Source of the DNA: Pseudoflavonifractor sp. An85
GTDB taxonomy: Bacteria > Bacillota > Clostridia > Oscillospirales > Oscillospiraceae
Assembly: GCF_002161235.1 (NCBI RefSeq)
Contig: NZ_NFHE01000011.1
Span: forward strand, 24,162-88,161
DNA: 64,000 nt
Reading direction: 5' to 3'
Made by a program: the position numbers and the translations under genes. The notes under the pieces are model-generated. The model was given only the letters and a program-made list of their open reading frames with translations, was not told the origin of the DNA and made no database searches. Of this stretch, positions 60,190 through 64,000 are shown piece after piece; positions within the stretch are counted from its first letter, which is position 1, and each line of letters begins with the position of its first letter.

Positions 60190-61941
60190 ATGAAGGATTA
60201 CAGGAAGATTGTATCGAGAACGCCGCCGGAGTGGCTGAAGGAGAAAATGGCTGTGAATCTTGATACAGGCGGGCTGATCTACCAGATCCAGTGGGTGGAG
60301 GAAGACCCGATGGGGGCGATTCTGGAGCGCAGAAAGCGCAGAAAGACAAAGATGGTAAAGGTCAAGTGCTCCGAGTGCGGAGGAGAAGGGGTGCTGCCGT
60401 GGGCCCAGGGAAGAAGTGAGAAGACATATGGGTTCCACCATCCGGGAGAGGTGTGGAACGACAGATGGGGCGGGCAAAACGGAGATGCGGTGTACCATGG
60501 AGACGCTGTCCTATGCCCATGGTGTGGATCACCGGTAGAGGTAATCCGAGCGGAAACGCTAAGGCGGAATTGCTGGCATGAGACGGCGGAAACAACGGCC
60601 ATGACTGCATCCACGCTCCAGGGAGGCGAGCTGGTTCTCTCGGGGTGGCGAGCACAGCGGCGCGTGTACCGGGATGGGCACGAAGAAGTGGCCATAGACC
60701 CCATGGAGGCGTATGTATTCCACGGAAACGAGGCTTGCAAACTTACGGGGTGGCGAAATGCGTATTCAGGAAACGCTGGGTACTACATCGAACTGAAAAG
60801 GGAGTGGGGACAGCCTAAGGACTGGAGCGAAAGCTGGGGGTCAGAGGGCGAAATCTACGGGCTGACAGAGGAGTTGATACAGGGTAGCAGTATGCCACAC
60901 TGCAAGCTGGTGGAATACATGAGGATGCAGAAGGTGAAAAAAGTGTACCCGGTGGCATATCTGAGGCTCTACCAGATGCACCCGCAGGTGGAAAACCTCT
61001 TGATGAATGGCTTGCCCATGCTGCTGGCTGAGCTCATAGACCAGGAGATCGGAGGAAGGGTGTGGTCTAACAACAAGAAGGGACGGCTTATCCTGGGTGA
61101 GATCAACTGGGACGAGCGAGAGCCGGCCAAAATGCTGGGACTGAATCGGGGCGAACTGCGACTGGCCAGAGAGATGGGGTGGTGTCGATTTCTTTGGCAG
61201 CTGTATCTGGCAGCCAAAGAGAGCGGGGAGAGCCTGACAGAAGAGGATCTGCGCAATGCGTTTTACCTGGGGGATGAGGATGCCATAGACTTAGTGGGCC
61301 AAGGACCGGTGGGGAAAAGTGTGGCCTATCTCCTTCGGCAAATTGAGGTTTGCGGTGAAAATGAGGAGACAGACCCATACGTAGAGATAGAAGACTACAT
61401 AGGCGTCCAGATGCTGCTGGACTATTGGCACATGTGCAGGCTGATGGGGTGGGACCTGAGCGACAAGCACGTGAAGTTTCCACCGGATTTATGCCAGGCC
61501 CATGACAGAGTTATGCAAGAGAAAAAGGATTTGTCGGAGGAGAGGATGAAGAGTGCCTTCGACCAAAGGGCTGAAGTGTTGAAGAAATTCCGGTTCCAGG
61601 CAGAGGGGTTGCTGATTCGACCGGCAGCAAGCCAGAAGGAACTCAACGAGGAGGCCAAGCAGCTGAGCCACTGCGTGTGGAGCTATGCGGAGAGACACGC
61701 CAGCGGACAGACGGCAATCTTCTTCATCCGGCACGTGGATAAGCCGAAGAAATCCTATTTCACCTTGGAGTTGGACGAGCTGCATTTAGTGGTCAGACAG
61801 AACCGAGGAAAGGGAAATTGCGACCGGACCAAAGAGGTGGAAGCGTTTGAAGCGCTGTGGTTGTCGTGGATCAGGGCCGGATGCAAGAGAGACAAGGACG
61901 GAGAGCCGGTCCTACCAAACAGAAAGGAGATGTGCGCATGA
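60190..61941 (+). CDS. PcfJ-like protein
   Basis: A 583-aa protein. An N-terminal zinc ribbon (CSECGGEGVLPW ... LCPWCGSPVEVI, about 58-118) is followed by a long middle region and the PcfJ signature near the C terminus: EAKQLSHCVWSYAERHASGQTAIFFIRHVDKPKKSYFTLELDELHLVVRQNRGKGN (about 492-547). Role unknown; the family occurs with PcfK in plasmids and phages. GAGGAGGGCGGC precedes the ATG. Confidence 0.85.
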   Translation: MKDYRKIVSRTPPEWLKEKMAVNLDTGGLIYQIQWVEEDPMGAILERRKRRKTKMVKVKCSECGGEGVLPWAQGRSEKTYGFHHPGEVWNDRWGGQNGDAVYHGDAVLCPWCGSPVEVIRAETLRRNCWHETAETTAMTASTLQGGELVLSGWRAQRRVYRDGHEEVAIDPMEAYVFHGNEACKLTGWRNAYSGNAGYYIELKREWGQPKDWSESWGSEGEIYGLTEELIQGSSMPHCKLVEYMRMQKVKKVYPVAYLRLYQMHPQVENLLMNGLPMLLAELIDQEIGGRVWSNNKKGRLILGEINWDEREPAKMLGLNRGELRLAREMGWCRFLWQLYLAAKESGESLTEEDLRNAFYLGDEDAIDLVGQGPVGKSVAYLLRQIEVCGENEETDPYVEIEDYIGVQMLLDYWHMCRLMGWDLSDKHVKFPPDLCQAHDRVMQEKKDLSEERMKSAFDQRAEVLKKFRFQAEGLLIRPAASQKELNEEAKQLSHCVWSYAERHASGQTAIFFIRHVDKPKKSYFTLELDELHLVVRQNRGKGNCDRTKEVEAFEALWLSWIRAGCKRDKDGEPVLPNRKEMCA

Positions 61942-62909
61942 GCGACTTGGTAGAGAAGAAAAGCCCAGAGGTGCTGGCGGCGGAGATCCGAGCACTGTCT
62001 GCCTCCATGCTGGCAAATATCGTTGAGATTGGGCGGAGAATGTGCCAGGCAAAGGAGATCTTGCCACATGGACAATTTGGGGAATGGGTAAAGACCAAGA
62101 CGGGGTACTCGCAGTCTGCGGCAAACAACTTCATGAAGCTCTTTCGGGAGTACGGCGCCCCGCAGGAAAGCCTGTTTGGGGCGGAAGTAAATTCCCAAAC
62201 GTTTGGGAATTTGCCTTATTCCAAAGCCCTGGCCCTGCTGGCAGTGCCGGCAGAGGAGCGGGAGGATTTCGTCCGGGACAACCATGTGGAGGAGATGTCC
62301 ACCAGGGAGCTGAAGCAAGCTATCAAGGAGCGGGACGAACTGCGAAAGCAACTAGATGAGGAGCGGACAGCTGCTGAAGGGGCCGGACAGAAAATTGCGG
62401 AGCTGGAGGAGAGGCTGGAGGCCAGCGGCAAGGAAGCTGCCCGGCAAAGGAGGGAGGCAGAACAGGCCAAGGAGGAATTGGAGGCTCTGAAGGCGGCCCC
62501 GGTGGAAGTATCTATCCAGTCAGCGGACCCGGAAGAGGTGCAAAGGGCGGTGGAAGAGGCACTGCGGAAAGCAGGGGAGGCCCACAAAGCAGAGCTGGAC
62601 GCTGTGGTCCAAGAAGCCCAAAAGGCCAATGAGGAGCGGGAGGAGCTACAGAAGCGACTGAAGAAGGCGCTCCAGAAAGCCAAGACAGCCACAGAAAGCG
62701 CCAACGATGGCGCTGCACAACTGGAAGTGGAGCGGCTGAAAAAGGAACTGGCCATGGCGGACCCGGTGGTGGCGGAGTTCCGGGGGCTGTTTGGACAGGC
62801 CTCGGAGCTTGTGGCCAAGCTGCTGGAACTGGCAGACCGTGCGCCGGAGGACAAGAAGCAGAATCTGAGGGATGCTCTGGCAGCCCTGGGCAAGCAGATG
62901 GGCAAATAA
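61938..62909 (+). CDS. DUF3102 phage protein with long coiled coil
   Basis: A 323-aa protein. The N-terminal ~115 residues match DUF3102 (LSASMLANIVEIGRRMCQAKEILPHGQFGEWVKTKTGYSQSAANNFMKLFREYG), followed by LPYSKALALLAVPAEEREDFV and a coiled coil of about 150 residues. ParB/KfrA-like organisation suggests DNA or replication work, not proven. The ATG at 61938 overlaps the pcfJ-like stop (ATGA) with AAAGGAG before. Confidence 0.82.
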   Translation: MSDLVEKKSPEVLAAEIRALSASMLANIVEIGRRMCQAKEILPHGQFGEWVKTKTGYSQSAANNFMKLFREYGAPQESLFGAEVNSQTFGNLPYSKALALLAVPAEEREDFVRDNHVEEMSTRELKQAIKERDELRKQLDEERTAAEGAGQKIAELEERLEASGKEAARQRREAEQAKEELEALKAAPVEVSIQSADPEEVQRAVEEALRKAGEAHKAELDAVVQEAQKANEEREELQKRLKKALQKAKTATESANDGAAQLEVERLKKELAMADPVVAEFRGLFGQASELVAKLLELADRAPEDKKQNLRDALAALGKQMGK

Positions 62910-62930
62910 CGTAACGAAGGAGAATTGACC

Positions 62931-63515
62931 ATGGAACGGTTGACAACGGACCAAGAAAACGCCCTTTTTAGCTGTTTTAACATATTCTACGCAAAGGGCG
63001 GTGAAATTTGGGTAAGGGGCGGCGGCCCGTACCCGGAGTATCAGGATGTTACGCTTGTGCAGTGGATTAGATCGGCGGCACAAAAGCACGGTCTTAATAT
63101 TATGGCGGAAGACCCGGAGCACCTTGGGGATGAAATGTACGATGCCCTCCAGGACGGGGACGAAACCGTGGAGGGAATAGTGGCACTACTCCATGCCGCC
63201 GCAGTACAGGCCACAGAAATGCGGGAGAGACTGAAGCCCATCGAGGACATCCTGGAGGATGACTACGACCTGGACCGCCTGCGTGAGCTGGTGGAGGCAG
63301 ACCGGGAGGGGCGGTGCAGGATTCACCCGAAGCCGGAAAACAACACGTGCGGGTCTTGCGGGCACTTTCAGCGAATATTAGGTCGGAGATGTGGGACATG
63401 CGATGTGCACAGCAAATACAGGGACAGGTACGGACGAGTGGACGACAGGAGAGGGGCCTTCACACCACCGCAGTCCAAGAAGGCTTGCAAAAGCTATAAG
63501 CCGAGAGAGGAGTAG
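62931..63515 (+). CDS. Phage protein with C-terminal Cys-rich motif
   Basis: A 194-aa protein. Helical acidic N-terminal 130 residues; C-terminal CGSCGHFQRILGRRCGTCDVHSKYRDRYGRVDDRRGAFTPPQSKKACKSY, a zinc-ribbon-like pattern seen in small clostridial phage proteins. AAGGAG precedes the ATG at 62931. Confidence 0.75.
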   Translation: MERLTTDQENALFSCFNIFYAKGGEIWVRGGGPYPEYQDVTLVQWIRSAAQKHGLNIMAEDPEHLGDEMYDALQDGDETVEGIVALLHAAAVQATEMRERLKPIEDILEDDYDLDRLRELVEADREGRCRIHPKPENNTCGSCGHFQRILGRRCGTCDVHSKYRDRYGRVDDRRGAFTPPQSKKACKSYKPREE

Positions 63516-63520
63516 GGAGA

Positions 63521-63718
63521 ATGGCGAAAGAAACCGTGGAGGCCCGAGCGGTGAAGATCGCCGCCCGGGTGATGCAGGCGGATGGGCTGTGCCGCTATGA
63601 TTCGGTGGAAAAATGCAGGCGGATCTTTGTGGACGAGAAGGTCTGCGAAGCGTGCATCAGAGGGTGGCTGCTGAGCAAGGCCAGGAAAGAGCTGAAGGAG
63701 CGTGGGGATGGTGAATAA
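63521..63718 (+). CDS. Small phage protein, 65 aa
   Basis: MAKETVEARAVKIAARVMQADGLCRYDSVEKCRRIFVDEKVCEACIRGWLLSKARKELK; three to four Cys that could bind zinc. Five bases after the previous gene. Not recognised. Confidence 0.7.
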   Translation: MAKETVEARAVKIAARVMQADGLCRYDSVEKCRRIFVDEKVCEACIRGWLLSKARKELKERGDGE

Positions 63719-64000
63719 ATACAGGATTTACCTGACTGAGGCCCAGCTCCGAGTGGTCAACGCTGCACTGGAGGAGTTCTTCCGACTCCCGCTCAACCAG
63801 TGGGGTGATCTGGCCGACCGGCTTGCGTTTAAGGGGTTTCCGCCGGAAAACGAGGAATCTCGAGAGAGGGCGTTTGACTCTTGCATTGCCAAGAGGGATG
63901 CTGTGCGGACTGTCTTTGAAGCTGCCGGTAAAATCCTTTGGGGCTATGAGGTTCCGCCCAAGGATGACCAGCAGCTGATAGCCGAGGACATCTGGCAGGT
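63708..64000 (+). CDS. Phage protein of unknown function (3' truncated by window)
   Basis: ATG at 63708 inside the end of the previous gene: VNKYRIYLTEAQLRVVNAALEEFFRLPLNQWGDLADRLAFKGFPPENEESRERAFDSCIAKRDAVRTVFEAAGKILWGYEVPPKDDQQLIAEDIWQV, open to the window end (97 codons). The sequence is familiar as a recurrent clostridial prophage protein, without assigned function. Confidence 0.75.
   Translation, partial: MVNKYRIYLTEAQLRVVNAALEEFFRLPLNQWGDLADRLAFKGFPPENEESRERAFDSCIAKRDAVRTVFEAAGKILWGYEVPPKDDQQLIAEDIWQ

Larger units (their letters stand above)
52932..64000. mobile_element. Prophage, left part (continues beyond window)
   Basis: From the RNA-gene att core: tyrosine integrase, two probable lysogeny genes and repressor leftward; then a divergent operator region and a run of overlapping early genes rightward (Cro-like, many small ORFs, PcfK/PcfJ, DUF3102). 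No structural genes are reached. The intact RNA gene should lie at the right end, outside the window. Confidence 0.85.

Overview
The window looks like chromosome from a spore-forming, GC-rich Clostridium-class gut bacterium, most like the Flavonifractor/Pseudoflavonifractor/Oscillibacter group. This is inferred from spoIIR, a free-standing Spo0A-type DNA-binding domain, a V-type ATPase operon, a FabK-type fatty acid synthesis operon, a methionine T-box leader and strongly G/C-ending codons. No rRNA or complete tRNA gene is present to fix the taxon.

Layout. 1-5.8 kb: end of a methionine ABC transporter (metI, then metQ behind its own T-box), then spoIIR, ispE, thrH, a class I aminotransferase and an Lrp-type regulator, all leftward. 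5.9-14.6 kb: a nine-gene V/A-type ATPase operon. 14.6-17.4 kb: Spo0A-C-like protein, PTS EIIC-like membrane protein, DUF4317 protein. 17.5-27.2 kb: acpP-accBCDA-fabHKDGFZ plus a MarR (FabT-like) regulator, a complete type II fatty acid synthesis set. 27.2-27.9 kb: an unusually structured intergenic region and a long leader. 27.9-30.5 kb: a secreted, anchored protein with two tandem GH20 hexosaminidase domains.

30.52-50.13 kb is an AT-richer mobile element of about 19.6 kb. A large serine recombinase sits at its left edge. It has split the transcription terminator of the GH20 gene: one stem arm is at 30506-30521, the other at 50131-50148. Besides recombinase, RepA-like and Cys-rich VLP genes it carries what looks like an iron/metallophore uptake island: two heterodimeric ABC systems of the YbtPQ/IrtAB architecture, a five-gene Opp/Nik-type importer, a short DtxR-family regulator with the Cys-x-x-Glu-His ligand pattern of iron sensors, a TetR, a winged-helix protein, an AraC activator and a SAM methyltransferase. 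A shared palindrome (GTTAG-N6-CTAAC) stands in front of the araC gene and one ABC operon, with a weaker copy before the Opp/Nik operon, and contiguous 21-bp direct repeats lie upstream of the second ABC operon. The cargo therefore looks like one self-regulated regulon.

50.16-52.7 kb returns to chromosome-like sequence: GRAM-like protein, membrane-bound XRE protein, DUF5131 protein, SLOG-fold protein and a divergent ribbon-helix-helix protein. From 52.93 kb to the end is the left part of a prophage, integrated by a tyrosine integrase at the 3' end of a stable RNA gene (probably ssrA/tmRNA). Its lysogeny module (integrase, secreted Cys/His protein, J-domain membrane protein, repressor) reads left. 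Its early genes (Cro-like protein, many small Cys-rich proteins, a PcfK/PcfJ pair, DUF3102) read right and run off the window.
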